Below are positions 8,349 through 18,569 of a stretch of DNA of 64,000 bases, piece after piece. Position 1 is the stretch's first letter; each line of letters starts with the position of its first letter. Origin of the DNA: Roseateles subflavus (GTDB lineage: Bacteria > Pseudomonadota > Gammaproteobacteria > Burkholderiales > Burkholderiaceae_C); the NCBI RefSeq assembly GCF_030285365.1, contig NZ_JASVDS010000005.1:124001-188000 (forward strand), written 5' to 3'. Made by a program: the position numbers and the translations under genes. The notes beneath the pieces are model-generated. The model worked only from the letters and a program-made list of their open reading frames with translations. It searched no databases and was not told where the DNA came from.

Positions 8349-8930
8349 ATGAGCGCGGCCGCTCCCGACCTTCTGCAGGCACTGCTGGCGCGGCATTCCG
8401 TCGGCCCCAAGCATCTCGTCGAGCCGGGCCCGGACGAGGCGCAGCTGCAGCGCATGGTCGAGGTCGCGCTGCGCGGGCCGGATCATGGCGAGCTGGTGCC
8501 GTTCCGCTTCAAGTGGGTGGGCGGCGAGGCGCGCGAGCGCATGGCGGCGCTGTTCGCGGCCGCGGCGCGGCGCGCGGGCAAGGACGAGGCGGGGGCGGCT
8601 CTCGATGCCGAGCGGGCCCTGCGCCCGCCGGTGACCGTGGCCGTGGTGGCCCGCATCGACATGGGCCACCCGCAGGTCCCCGCGCACGAGCAGTGGGCCT
8701 GCGTGGGCGGCGCGCTGGCGAACTTCCTCAATGCGGCCCACCTGATGGGCTATGGCGCCAAGATGCTCTCCGGGGCCAAGGTGCGGGACACCGACATCGT
8801 GGCGGCCTTCTGCGAGCCCGGCGAGACGCTGCTGGGCTGGATCGCCCTGGGCACCGCAGCCAAGCCTGGCCGTGCGTCGCGCAAGCCGGCAGCGGACGCG
8901 GTGCTGCAGCGCTGGCCGGGGCGCGCCTGA
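8349..8930 (+). CDS. YdjA-like nitroreductase family protein
   Basis: An FMN-dependent nitroreductase-fold protein of 193 residues, close to E. coli YdjA in length. Visible features are the N-terminal phosphate-contact region (ARHSVGPKHL), the ALRGPDHGELVPFRF segment that matches the RAPDH motif of YdjA, and the central WACVGGALANFLNAAHLMGYG helix at the dimer/FMN interface. The C-terminus has ETLLGWIALG. It probably reduces quinones or nitro compounds with NAD(P)H; the physiological substrate is unknown. GAGG seven bases before the ATG overlaps the apbC stop, so expression is coupled to apbC. Confidence 0.85.
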   Translation: MSAAAPDLLQALLARHSVGPKHLVEPGPDEAQLQRMVEVALRGPDHGELVPFRFKWVGGEARERMAALFAAAARRAGKDEAGAALDAERALRPPVTVAVVARIDMGHPQVPAHEQWACVGGALANFLNAAHLMGYGAKMLSGAKVRDTDIVAAFCEPGETLLGWIALGTAAKPGRASRKPAADAVLQRWPGRA

Positions 8931-8939
8931 ACGGCGGGC

Positions 8940-9482
8940 TCAGGCTTGCGGGGCCTGGGCGTCGCGGATGAGCGTGGGGCCCACGCGGCTCTCGATGGTG
9001 GCGAGCATGTCCTTGCCCCAGCCCAGCGCGAACAGCACTTCCCCGACGACGAACATCGGCCCCACGAGCAGGCCCACGAGGTCATCCACGAAGGCCGGCT
9101 TGCGGCCCTCGTAGTAGTGGCCGACGAACTGGATGATCCAGCCGACCACGAAGCTGCCCACGCCCACGGTCAGCCAGGCGGCGGTCGTCTCCTGGGCGAA
9201 GGGCGTGGCCAGGGCCATCAGCAGGGCGTTCACGGCCACGGTCGCCAGGCCCAGCACGAGGGCACCGCGCGTCAGGTACCACAGCGCCGTGACGGCGCAC
9301 AGCAGCCAGGCGCCATTCGCCTCCAGACCGCCCACGGCCAGCGGGATGCGCGCCAGCAGCACCCCGATGGCGAACACGATCAGCGGGATGCCCACGAAGT
9401 GCGTGGCGATGTTGCGGCGGTCCCGGTGGTAGGCGGCGTACTGGGCCATCAGGTCCAGGGCAGGGCGGAAGGGGCTGGCCAT
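8940..9482 (-). CDS. Mpo1-like (DUF962) membrane protein
   Basis: A membrane protein of 180 residues with about five predicted helices. The family signature is visible at the N-terminus (LMAQYAAYHRDRRNIATHFVGIP) and in the middle (IQFVGHYYEGRKPAF): conserved histidines in YHRDxxNxxTHxxGIP and HxxxEGRxPA bind iron in yeast Mpo1, a 2-hydroxy fatty acid dioxygenase. Bacterial members are mostly uncharacterised, so a lipid alpha-oxidation role is inference. A GGAG sequence lies upstream of the ATG. It is divergent from the Crp-family regulator, and the 123-base spacer holds an FNR-like site. Confidence 0.85.
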   Translation of the reverse strand: MASPFRPALDLMAQYAAYHRDRRNIATHFVGIPLIVFAIGVLLARIPLAVGGLEANGAWLLCAVTALWYLTRGALVLGLATVAVNALLMALATPFAQETTAAWLTVGVGSFVVGWIIQFVGHYYEGRKPAFVDDLVGLLVGPMFVVGEVLFALGWGKDMLATIESRVGPTLIRDAQAPQA

Positions 9483-9502
9483 GGCGGGTCTCCACGTTTG
9501 TC

Positions 9503-9516
9503 TTGATATCCATCAG
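9503..9516. promoter_or_regulatory. FNR/Anr-box-like site
   Basis: TTGAT-ATCC-ATCAG matches nine of the ten defined bases of the FNR consensus TTGAT-N4-ATCAA. It lies about 20 bases upstream of the Mpo1-like start and about 90 bases before the Crp-family gene. Confidence 0.5.
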
Positions 9517-9541
9517 CTTAGGCAGCGGCGAGCATTCGTAC

Positions 9542-9557
9542 TGTCAAACATTCGACA
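9542..9557. promoter_or_regulatory. Crp-family-like dyad upstream of the regulator gene
   Basis: A 16-bp imperfect palindrome (TGTC-N8-GACA, with inner AA/TT symmetry) is centred about 57 bases before the regulator ATG. The half-sites are spaced like CRP sites (TGTGA-N6-TCACA), so autoregulation is plausible but not shown. Confidence 0.35.
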
Positions 9558-9605
9558 CTTGGCCCCTTCCAAAACCCACACCCGCGCCTGAAGGTCCGGA
9601 CGCCC

Positions 9606-10325
9606 ATGCCACTCGACGCCGCCGATCACCGGGCCCTGGCCGGGAGCCGCTGGTTCGCCCGCTGCGAGCCCGCCCTGCAGGAGGCCCTGCGCTCGCTCGG
9701 CCACGGGCTGAGCCTGGTGGATGGCGAGCGGCTCTTTCATCGGGGGCAGTCCTCGGCGGGCCTGTGCTGTGTGCTGGACGGCGCGCTGAAGGTCGGGCGC
9801 CTGGCCCCGGACGGCTCGCAGAGCCTGCTCGCGTGGCTGGAGCCGGGGCAGTGGTTCGGCGAGATCTCGCTGCTGGACGGCCTGCCCCGCACCCACGACG
9901 TGGTGGCCGATGGCCCCTCGCGCCTGTGGCTGGTGCCCGAGGCGGCGCTGCTGGACTGGCTCGGCGCGAACCCGGCGCACTGGCGCAGCATCGCCCGCCT
10001 GGCCTGCGCCAAGCTGCGCCAGACCTTCGAGGTGCTGGAGGACATCGCCCGTCTGCCGCTGGAGGCGCGCCTCGCCCGGCGCCTGCTGCAGGTCGCACAG
10101 GGCTATGGCGAGCAAGACCTGACCCCCGCGCCCGAGGCCCCGCCCCGCGAACTGCGCCTGCCGCAGGAGCAGCTGGCGCTGATGATGGGCGTGAGCCGCC
10201 AGACGGTGAACAAGGCGCTGAAGTCGCTGGAGGCGCAGGGCTTCATCGCGCTGCGCTACGGCGGCATCGCGCTGCTGGACGCGCCCGCCCTGGCGGCGCT
10301 GGGGCAGAATCCCGGCCATGACTAA
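9606..10325 (+). CDS. Crp/Fnr-family transcriptional regulator
   Basis: A regulator of 239 residues with an N-terminal cyclic-nucleotide-binding-like beta-barrel (about 15-125; PGQWFGEISLLDGLPRTHDVVA is the phosphate-cassette region), a dimerisation helix (about 130-160), and a C-terminal winged helix-turn-helix (LPQEQLALMMGVSRQTVNKALKSLE). The recognition helix SRQTVNKAL is closer to Crp (SRETVGRIL) than to FNR. The N-terminal cysteine cluster of oxygen-sensing FNR proteins is absent, so it is not an Fe-S FNR; the effector is unknown. The gene overlaps moaE by eight bases. No good ribosome-binding site is seen before the ATG. Confidence 0.9.
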   Translation: MPLDAADHRALAGSRWFARCEPALQEALRSLGHGLSLVDGERLFHRGQSSAGLCCVLDGALKVGRLAPDGSQSLLAWLEPGQWFGEISLLDGLPRTHDVVADGPSRLWLVPEAALLDWLGANPAHWRSIARLACAKLRQTFEVLEDIARLPLEARLARRLLQVAQGYGEQDLTPAPEAPPRELRLPQEQLALMMGVSRQTVNKALKSLEAQGFIALRYGGIALLDAPALAALGQNPGHD

Positions 10326-10818
10326 GCTGCCGCGCGTTCGCATCCAGACCGAGGACTTCGACCTCAGCGCCGAGTGCGCCGCCCTGCGTGCCGACGACGG
10401 CGGCGTGGGGGCGGTGGTGAGCTTCGTGGGCACCGTGCGCGGCGGCGACGGCCAGCCCGGCGTGGAGGCCATCTCGCTGATGGAGCTCGAACACTACCCG
10501 GGCATGACGGAAGCCGCCATCGAGGCCATGATCGACGAGGCGCACCGCCGCTTCGACATCCGCGCCGCCCGCGTGATCCACCGCGTGGGGCCGCTGGCGC
10601 CGCGGGCGCAGATCGTCGGCGTGTTCGTCAGCTCGCGGCACCGCGGGCAGGGCTTCCAGGCCTGCGAGTTCCTCATGGACTACCTCAAGACGCAGGCGCC
10701 GTTCTGGAAGAAGGAGCACGGCCCGGATGGCGCGCGCTGGGTCGACGCCCGCGAGGTGGACGACGCCGCGCTGGCGCGCTGGGGCATCACCTCCGACAAC
10801 GCCGGAGCCGCGGCATGA
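10318..10818 (+). CDS. moaE: Molybdopterin synthase catalytic subunit MoaE
   Basis: The large subunit of MPT synthase, 166 residues, which transfers sulfur from MoaD thiocarboxylate to precursor Z (cPMP). Family features are VVSFVGTVRGGD near residue 35, LEHYPGM, the VIHRVGPLAPRAQIVGVFVSSRHR segment, and the catalytic lysine region DYLKTQAPFWKKE. MoaD is not in the window. The start lies inside the end of the regulator gene, and the stop overlaps crcB by four bases, so the three genes are translationally coupled. Pairing with a Crp-family regulator and an FNR-like site suggests regulation with respiration on molybdoenzyme substrates (inference). Confidence 0.93.
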   Translation: MTKLPRVRIQTEDFDLSAECAALRADDGGVGAVVSFVGTVRGGDGQPGVEAISLMELEHYPGMTEAAIEAMIDEAHRRFDIRAARVIHRVGPLAPRAQIVGVFVSSRHRGQGFQACEFLMDYLKTQAPFWKKEHGPDGARWVDAREVDDAALARWGITSDNAGAAA

Positions 10819-11195
10819 GCCTGCCGCTGCAGGTGGCGGCGATCGCCCTGGGCGCGAGCGCCGGGGCACTGGCCCGCTGGGGCGCGGGGCTGTGGCTCAA
10901 TGCCCGCTGGACGGGCTTTCCGCTCGGCACGCTGCTGGTGAACGTGGCCGGTGGCTTCATGATCGGCCTGGCGCTGGAGTGGTTCGGCCGCATGCCCCAC
11001 GAGACGGCGCGCCTGCTGGTCGTGACCGGCTTCCTGGGCGGGCTCACCACCTTCTCGAGCTTCTCCGGCGAGTCGCTCGCGCTGCTGCAGCGCGGCGACG
11101 TCGGCCTCGCGCTCGTGCACACGGGCGTGCACGTGCTGGGCTCGCTGATGGCCGCGGCCGCCGGCCTGGCGCTGATGCGGGCCGCGCTCAGCTGA
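10815..11195 (+). CDS. crcB: Fluoride channel CrcB/FluC
   Basis: A small inner-membrane protein of 126 residues with four predicted helices, as in Fluc channels that work as antiparallel dual-topology dimers to expel fluoride. Signature elements are GASAGALARWG at the N-terminus, LLVNVAGGFMIG (the Asn-containing TM2), and GFLGGLTTFSSFS, which holds the TM3 break and polar track that coordinates Na+ and F-. Its ATG overlaps the moaE stop (ATGA), so it is expressed from the regulator-moaE-crcB message. I saw no fluoride riboswitch; there is no room for one in this overlapping arrangement. Confidence 0.93.
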   Translation: MSLPLQVAAIALGASAGALARWGAGLWLNARWTGFPLGTLLVNVAGGFMIGLALEWFGRMPHETARLLVVTGFLGGLTTFSSFSGESLALLQRGDVGLALVHTGVHVLGSLMAAAAGLALMRAALS

Positions 11196-11209
11196 GTCTG
11201 GCGCGGCGC

Positions 11210-11773
11210 TCAGCCGTAGCGGTGCAGGCCGTCGAACTGCGCCTTGCCCAGTGGCAGGCCCTGCTGGCGCAGCAGCAGGTAGACGGCACTCAGGTGGAAG
11301 AAGAAGTTCGGCAGGGCGAACTCGTGGATCCATGCGCGCAGCGGCATCCGCAGCCAGGCCTGGCCCGCGTCGCCCTCGACCGGGCGCTCCGGCGCCGCGA
11401 AGTCCTGCGGCGTCCAGCCCTCGACCTGGCGCAGGAGCGCCGCCACCTGGGATCGCAGGCCGGCCAGGTCCTGCGGCCAGGCCGGGTACTGCACCTCGGT
11501 GCCACGCAGCACGGCGTGCAGGCGCGGCACGAAGTTGCCGCAGATCAGGACCTGCGTGTGCAGCGGGAGCATGTCCGGCGCGAGGCGGGTGGCCAGCAGC
11601 GGGGCCTCGTCCGCCGGCCCACGCCGGCAGTGTGATTGAGCCAGATCAAGCAGGCCGTCGAGCTGGCGGAGGTAGCGTTGGAGCGTGGGCACGGTGCTGA
11701 GCTGCAGGGCGCCCGGCGGCTCGGCGGCGACGGTGCAGACGGGGGTGGCGGTCGGCTGTGACATGCGCCGCAT
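11210..11773 (-). CDS. DUF1993 family protein
   Basis: A soluble protein of 187 residues (or 184 from the internal Met). It matches the DUF1993 pattern: an N-terminal helix with [38 protein letters not shown] in the middle, and a C-terminal [23 protein letters not shown]. The fold is a four-helix bundle related to the DinB-like superfamily, with a conserved histidine near the end. The function is unknown. It converges with crcB and its 5' end lies close to the clpB promoter. Confidence 0.82.
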   Translation of the reverse strand: MRRMSQPTATPVCTVAAEPPGALQLSTVPTLQRYLRQLDGLLDLAQSHCRRGPADEAPLLATRLAPDMLPLHTQVLICGNFVPRLHAVLRGTEVQYPAWPQDLAGLRSQVAALLRQVEGWTPQDFAAPERPVEGDAGQAWLRMPLRAWIHEFALPNFFFHLSAVYLLLRQQGLPLGKAQFDGLHRYG

Positions 11774-11819
11774 TCTGACCCGGACGGGCGCGAGTCGGCG
11801 GCCGGTCGAGGTTCAGGCC

Positions 11820-11848
11820 CTTGAAATGCGACGCCCGGCGCCCACTTG
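11820..11848 (+). promoter_or_regulatory. Sigma-32 (heat shock) promoter of clpB
   Basis: CTTGAAA (preceded by CC) and CCCACTTG are separated by 14 bases, close to the sigma-32 consensus CTTGAAA-N13/15-CCCCATNT. The predicted start falls near 11855, just before the GGAGGA ribosome site of clpB. Confidence 0.65.
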
Positions 11849-11870
11849 CACGACAACGGAGGATCAAGCC

Positions 11871-14474
<2,604 letters not shown>

Positions 14475-14490
14475 GCGCGGTCATGGCCCA

Positions 14491-14510
14491 GGGCACCCGC
14501 GCGGGTGCCC
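14491..14510. repeat. Perfect 20-bp palindrome after clpB
   Basis: Two 10-base arms (GGGCACCCGC and GCGGGTGCCC) abut 16 bases after the clpB stop. No T-run follows, so alone it would be a 3' stabilising or pause hairpin and not a classic terminator. Confidence 0.5.
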
Positions 14511-14548
14511 GGCAAGAGGGCCTGACAGGCGCGTGAAGAGCGCGCAAA

Positions 14549-14581
14549 AAAGGGCGTGAACCCGCGAGGGTCACGCCCTTT
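14549..14581. terminator. Bidirectional terminator between clpB and the epimerase-like gene
   Basis: A stem of AAGGGCGTGA with TCACGCCCTT extends through an inner CCC/GGG helix to a GCGA loop. Reading leftwards it ends in six Ts, making it strongest for the minus-strand operon, but it can also stop clpB. Confidence 0.85.
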
Positions 14582-14597
14582 CTCATGGCCTGGGCGA

Positions 14598-15728
14598 TCA
14601 GCCCTTGGCCTGCTTCCAGCGCTGCAGGACCGTGGCCTCCTGCTCGGGGCTGAAGGCCAGCTTCACGCGGCCCTTCTCTTCCTTGAGCTGGGTCTTGTAC
14701 CAGGCGAGCGTGTCGGCCACGGTCTGCTCCACGGGGCGGAACTTCAGCCCGGCCTTCACCGATCGCTGGGTGCTCCAGGTGTGGAAGCCCTTGGTGTCGC
14801 CCACGTAGGGCGCCCAGATGGGGAAGTCGAGGTCTTCCTGCTTGGCCATGAACTCGCCCGGGATCCAGGTGACGGTGCCCGGCGTGCCGGCCACCTGGCG
14901 GCAGGCCTCGACCACGCGGCCCCAGGTCATGGGCTCGGCCGGGCCCAGGGCATTGAAGGTGCCGATGGTGCCCTGCTCGACGAGGTGGACCAGCCAGGCG
15001 GCGAGGTCTCGCACGTCGATGAGCTGCAGCGGGTCGGTGGGCGCGCCGGGCACGGCGATCTCGCCGCCCTTGTCGAAGCGCACGGGCCAGTAGGTGAAGC
15101 GGCCGGTGGGATCGTCCGGGCCGACGATGAAGCCGGGGCGGATCACCGTGCAGCGGCCGGGCAGGGCCTGGGCCGCGGCGGCCTCGCAGGCGGCCTTGAG
15201 CCCGCCGTAGTTCTCGAAGCGCGCGCCCATGGTCTCCACCTTGGGATCGGCGAGCACGGCCAGCGGCGTGTCCTCGTTGCCGCCCACCGGCACGGGCTCC
15301 TTGTAGGCGCTGATGCTGGAGATGTAGAGGTACTGCTTGACGCGCGGCGCCAGCAGCTGCGCCGAGGCGCCGACGATGCGGGGGTAGTAGCCGGAGTCGT
15401 CGATCACGGCGTCCCATTCGCCCGTCTCGAGGGACTTCAGACCCTCGCCCTTGAGCGGGTCGCGGTCGCCCTGGCGCTTCTCGACGTCAGGGAAGAGGCC
15501 CGGCCGGGTCTTGCCGCGGTTGAAGAGCGTCAGCGTGTGGCCGCGTGCGCGGGCCGCCTCGACGATGGCCGGGCCGAGGAAGCCCGTGCCGCCCAGCACG
15601 AGGATGCGCTTGGGCGCGGGCTTGGCCGGGGCTTCGCCGGCTGCCTGCGCCAGTGGCATCAGGCTCATCGCGCCGAGGCCGGCGGTCCATTGCATCAGGT
15701 GACGTCGGGAGGGCTTCGTGGGACTCAT
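14598..15728 (-). CDS. Tat-signal NAD-dependent epimerase/dehydratase-like protein
   Basis: An extended SDR protein of 376 residues. The first 33 residues form a twin-arginine signal (PSRRHLMQW, then a mild hydrophobic core ending AQAAGE), so export in folded form to the periplasm is predicted. A Rossmann fold starts at RILVLGGTGFLG. The usual Tyr-x3-Lys is hard to place: FENYGGLKAACE gives Y-x3-K-like spacing (YGGLK). C-terminal features include VIRPGFIVGPDDPTGRF. Close relatives are annotated only as NAD-dependent epimerase; the substrate is unknown. AAGGAAG lies before the ATG. It is the second gene after the translocase-like transporter, 35 bases away. Confidence 0.8.
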   Translation of the reverse strand: MSPTKPSRRHLMQWTAGLGAMSLMPLAQAAGEAPAKPAPKRILVLGGTGFLGPAIVEAARARGHTLTLFNRGKTRPGLFPDVEKRQGDRDPLKGEGLKSLETGEWDAVIDDSGYYPRIVGASAQLLAPRVKQYLYISSISAYKEPVPVGGNEDTPLAVLADPKVETMGARFENYGGLKAACEAAAAQALPGRCTVIRPGFIVGPDDPTGRFTYWPVRFDKGGEIAVPGAPTDPLQLIDVRDLAAWLVHLVEQGTIGTFNALGPAEPMTWGRVVEACRQVAGTPGTVTWIPGEFMAKQEDLDFPIWAPYVGDTKGFHTWSTQRSVKAGLKFRPVEQTVADTLAWYKTQLKEEKGRVKLAFSPEQEATVLQRWKQAKG

Positions 15729-15763
15729 GGGACTTCCTTTGCAGGTCAGGAGAGGGGAGGTGT

Positions 15764-17080
15764 TCAGGACCGGACGTGGGAGACCGTGGATGAAGCGGTC
15801 GGCGGTGGCGGCTCCGGTGCGGCCGCCCGTCGGCTCACGAGCCGGCCCAGGCCGTGCCCGTTCCAGAGCCACAGGCCGGCGAAGCCGAGCGCGGCGGCAC
15901 TGACCGGCAGCGCCAGCAGGCTCATGAGCGTGGGCGCCCAGACGCCCAGCACATCGCCGACGCGGTAGACGAAGGTGTCGATGAAGGGCTTGGACTTGTA
16001 GCGCTCCTCGGGGCCCAGCGGGATGTAGAGCAGCTCGCGCGCCGGCCGGTCGACGGCGTAGTGCAGGCCGCGGCGCAGGACCTGCACGGCGGCCAGCACG
16101 GCGAAGGTGGGCCACAGGGCGAGCGCGCCGAAGCCGGCCAGCGTGAGGGTGGGCAGCACGAGCAGCACGCCGCTCACGCCGAGCCAGCGCAGCAGGCGCC
16201 CGGTGAGGAAGAGCTGGGTCGCCAGTGTCAGCACGTTCACCCACAGGTCCAGCCGGGCAAAGGCGGCGGTGCGCTCGGCGCCGCTGGCGAAGCTGTGGGC
16301 CACGATCTCGCCCTGGCTGAGGTAGAGGAAGGTCGAGGTGAGGGCGTACAGCAGCATGTAGCCGCACAGCGCCTGCAGATAGCGCGAGCCGGCGATGGCG
16401 CGCCAGCCTTCCAGCGCCGAGGGGCCGGGCTCGCGCTCGGGCTGCGCCTGCTCGGAGACGCCGAAGTGCCGGCGCAAGGCGCCCATGCAGGCCACGGCCA
16501 GTTCCAGCGCCAGCACTGAGAGCCCCATCAGGGCCGCCGGGCCGAGCTGCACGCCCCAGCTGCCGCGGCTCAGGGCGTCGGTGAGTGCGGCACCCGCGAC
16601 GGCGCCCAGCGTGCCGCCCATCGAGATGAGGCCGAAGAGGCGCCGGCCCTGCTCTTCGCGGAACACATCGCTCATCAGGCTCCAGAACACGGAGACGACG
16701 AAGAGGTTGAACACGCTCAGCCAGACATAGAAGGCATAGCCGAGCCACACGGCGCCGGGCCAGGCCGTCATGAGGCCGACGAAGACGAGCAGGTTCGCCG
16801 CGAAGAAATGCGACACGGCCGGGATGAAACGGCGGCGCGGCCAGCGCGAGACGAGGCGCGCGTAGAGCGGGTTGGCCACCAGCATCACGAGCAGCGTGAG
16901 GCTCATCAGCCAGGGCAGCTTGTCCGCGCCCTTGGCGATGCCCATGGCCTCGCGCACCGGCCGCAGCAGGTAGTAGCTCAGCAGCAGGAAGAAGAAGTAG
17001 GCCGCGGCCCACAGCAGCGCGCGGCCTTCGCCGGGGCGCACGAGCACCAGGCGCTGCAGGAAGGGGCGGGAGGTCGTCAT
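15764..17080 (-). CDS. ATP/ADP-translocase-like MFS transporter
   Basis: A polytopic membrane protein of 438 residues with about eleven to twelve helices. The N-terminus (YFFFLLLSYYLLRPVREAMG), the RWPRRRFIPAVSHFFAANLLVF region and the FWSLMSDVF...GRRLFGLISMGGTLGAVAG block match the NTP/NDP-exchange-like (TLC-related) MFS proteins found in free-living bacteria. Whether it moves nucleotides is unproven. It is the first gene of a two-gene operon with the Tat-exported epimerase-like protein, which suggests a shared substrate or cofactor. The 179-base gap to ispD should hold the promoter, but I cannot identify it. Confidence 0.75.
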   Translation of the reverse strand: MTTSRPFLQRLVLVRPGEGRALLWAAAYFFFLLLSYYLLRPVREAMGIAKGADKLPWLMSLTLLVMLVANPLYARLVSRWPRRRFIPAVSHFFAANLLVFVGLMTAWPGAVWLGYAFYVWLSVFNLFVVSVFWSLMSDVFREEQGRRLFGLISMGGTLGAVAGAALTDALSRGSWGVQLGPAALMGLSVLALELAVACMGALRRHFGVSEQAQPEREPGPSALEGWRAIAGSRYLQALCGYMLLYALTSTFLYLSQGEIVAHSFASGAERTAAFARLDLWVNVLTLATQLFLTGRLLRWLGVSGVLLVLPTLTLAGFGALALWPTFAVLAAVQVLRRGLHYAVDRPARELLYIPLGPEERYKSKPFIDTFVYRVGDVLGVWAPTLMSLLALPVSAAALGFAGLWLWNGHGLGRLVSRRAAAPEPPPPTASSTVSHVRS

Positions 17081-17247
17081 GGCGAAGGTCGGGGGCGGTG
17101 AGGAGCGAGTGCCGCCATTGAAGAACCGCGACGGCGGCTTGTCTTGAAGTCATGCCGCCGTTCTGATGCCATTTGTTCTCAGTGTTTACACCGTGGGACC
17201 CATTCTGTGACCGAGGTGCCCGGCGTGGGAAGGGTCGCGGCTCTTCC

Positions 17248-17253
17248 TACAAT
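17248..17253 (+). promoter_or_regulatory. -10-like TACAAT six bases before ispD
   Basis: The hexamer is a near-consensus -10 ending six bases before the ispD ATG, and no Shine-Dalgarno sequence is present. A leaderless transcript is implied. The -35 is not obvious. Confidence 0.45.
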
Positions 17254-17259
17254 CCACCC

Positions 17260-17970
17260 ATGGATTCCTTCACCGTGGGCGTGCAGCCCCGTTGCTTCGC
17301 CCTGGTGCCTGCGGCCGGCGTGGGCAGCCGCTCCGGCGCGACTCAGCCCAAGCAGTACGTGCCCCTGGCGGGCCGTGCGCTGATGGCGCACACCCTTGCG
17401 GCCCTGCAGGCCGTGCCGGGCCTGGACGCCACGCTCGTCGTGCTCTCGCCCGAAGACGATCAGTTCGAGCAGGCCGTGCCTGGCTTCACGGGCGAGCGCG
17501 CCTGGGTCGCCCGCTGCGGCGGTGCGAGCCGGGCCGAGAGCGTCGCCAACGGCCTGCTCGAGCTGCAGGCGCGCGGCGCGCAGCCGCAGGACTGGGTGCT
17601 GGTGCACGATGCCGCGCGCTGCCTGCTGCGCCCCGCGTGGGTGCTGGCGCTGATGGCCGCCTGTGCGGACGACGAGGTCGGCGGCCTCCTGGCCCTGCCG
17701 GTGGCCGACACGCTCAAGGACGAGCGCGAGGGCCGCGTGCACGCCACGGTGGACCGCCGTGGCAAGTGGGCCGCGCAGACGCCGCAGATGTTCCGCCTGG
17801 GCCTGCTGCAGCCCGCGCTGCGCCACGTGGGCGATGCCGCCACGGACGAGGCCAGCGCCGTCGAGGCCCTCGGCCATCAGCCGCGACTCGTGCCGGCGCC
17901 CCTGGAGAATTTCAAAGTGACCTACCCGGCCGATTTCGAGCTGGCCGAACGCCTGCTGAGGACCCGTTGA
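17260..17970 (+). CDS. ispD: 2-C-methyl-D-erythritol 4-phosphate cytidylyltransferase
   Basis: IspD of 236 residues catalyses CTP + MEP to CDP-ME in the non-mevalonate isoprenoid pathway. The N-terminal nucleotide-binding loop [20 protein letters not shown] holds the conserved glycines, arginine and lysine. VHDAARCL and ADTLKDE in the centre and QTPQMFR and TDEASAVE towards the C-terminus are family signatures. An in-frame upstream extension exists, but this ATG fits the family start and the -10-like element just before it. The stop overlaps the ispF start (TGATG), so the pair is coupled. Confidence 0.95.
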   Translation: MDSFTVGVQPRCFALVPAAGVGSRSGATQPKQYVPLAGRALMAHTLAALQAVPGLDATLVVLSPEDDQFEQAVPGFTGERAWVARCGGASRAESVANGLLELQARGAQPQDWVLVHDAARCLLRPAWVLALMAACADDEVGGLLALPVADTLKDEREGRVHATVDRRGKWAAQTPQMFRLGLLQPALRHVGDAATDEASAVEALGHQPRLVPAPLENFKVTYPADFELAERLLRTR

Positions 17971-18491
17971 TGACTGCTGCCGCCCCCTCCACGACCGCCT
18001 TCTCACCGCTGGACCTGCGCATCGGCGAAGGCTGGGACACCCACCAGCTCGTCACGGGACGCCCGCTGATCCTCGGCGGCGTGACCATCCCGCACACCCA
18101 CGGCCTGCTCGGCCACTCCGACGCCGACGCCCTGGCTCACGCCATCACGGACGCGCTGCTGGGCGCCGCGGCGCTGGGCGACATCGGCAAGCTCTTCCCC
18201 GACACCGCGGTCGAGTTCAAGAACGCCGATTCCATGGTGCTGCTGGCCGAGGCGCACCGCCGGGTGCGCGAGGCCGGCTGGGCCCTCGTCAACATCGACA
18301 CGACCATCGTCGCGCAGGCGCCCAAGATGGCGCCGCACATCGTGCCCATGCGCGAGCGCCTCGCGCAGGTGCTGGACCTGCCCGTGGAGCGCCTGAACGT
18401 GAAGGCCAAGACGGCGGAGAAGATGGGCCCGGTCGGTGAAGGCCGCGCCATCGAGACGCGGGCGGTGTGCCTGCTGATGCGTGCCGGCTGA
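17970..18491 (+). CDS. ispF: 2-C-methyl-D-erythritol 2,4-cyclodiphosphate synthase
   Basis: IspF of 173 residues, the trimeric enzyme that cyclises CDP-ME-2-phosphate. The zinc site is DTH (in [10 protein letters not shown]) with a later His in [21 protein letters not shown] and the C-terminal [18 protein letters not shown] loop, which contacts the cytidine and the trimer cavity, are intact. The start overlaps the ispD stop by one base. A 14-bp tandem duplication covers the last codons and the stop region without disturbing the frame. It converges with envZ. Confidence 0.96.
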   Translation: MTAAAPSTTAFSPLDLRIGEGWDTHQLVTGRPLILGGVTIPHTHGLLGHSDADALAHAITDALLGAAALGDIGKLFPDTAVEFKNADSMVLLAEAHRRVREAGWALVNIDTTIVAQAPKMAPHIVPMRERLAQVLDLPVERLNVKAKTAEKMGPVGEGRAIETRAVCLLMRAG

Positions 18492-18502
18492 TGCGTGCCG
18501 GC
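18475..18502. repeat. 14-bp tandem duplication across the ispF stop
   Basis: TGATGCGTGCCGGC occurs twice head to tail and is followed by another TGATG. The first copy encodes the last sense codons of ispF; the stop TGA opens the second copy. This is likely slippage. Confidence 0.8.
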
Positions 18503-18569
18503 TGATGTCCTGGCGGTGAGGCCGACGGGCAGGGCCCCGCGGCCCGCGCCCCGGGGGCATTGCTGCGCC

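Noticed and set aside
9606..10325. Oxygen-sensing FNR identity for the Crp-family regulator
   Set aside because: The N-terminal cysteine cluster is missing and the recognition helix is Crp-like.
10780..10815. Fluoride riboswitch before crcB
   Set aside because: crcB overlaps moaE, leaving no leader, and no fluoride-aptamer-like sequence was seen.
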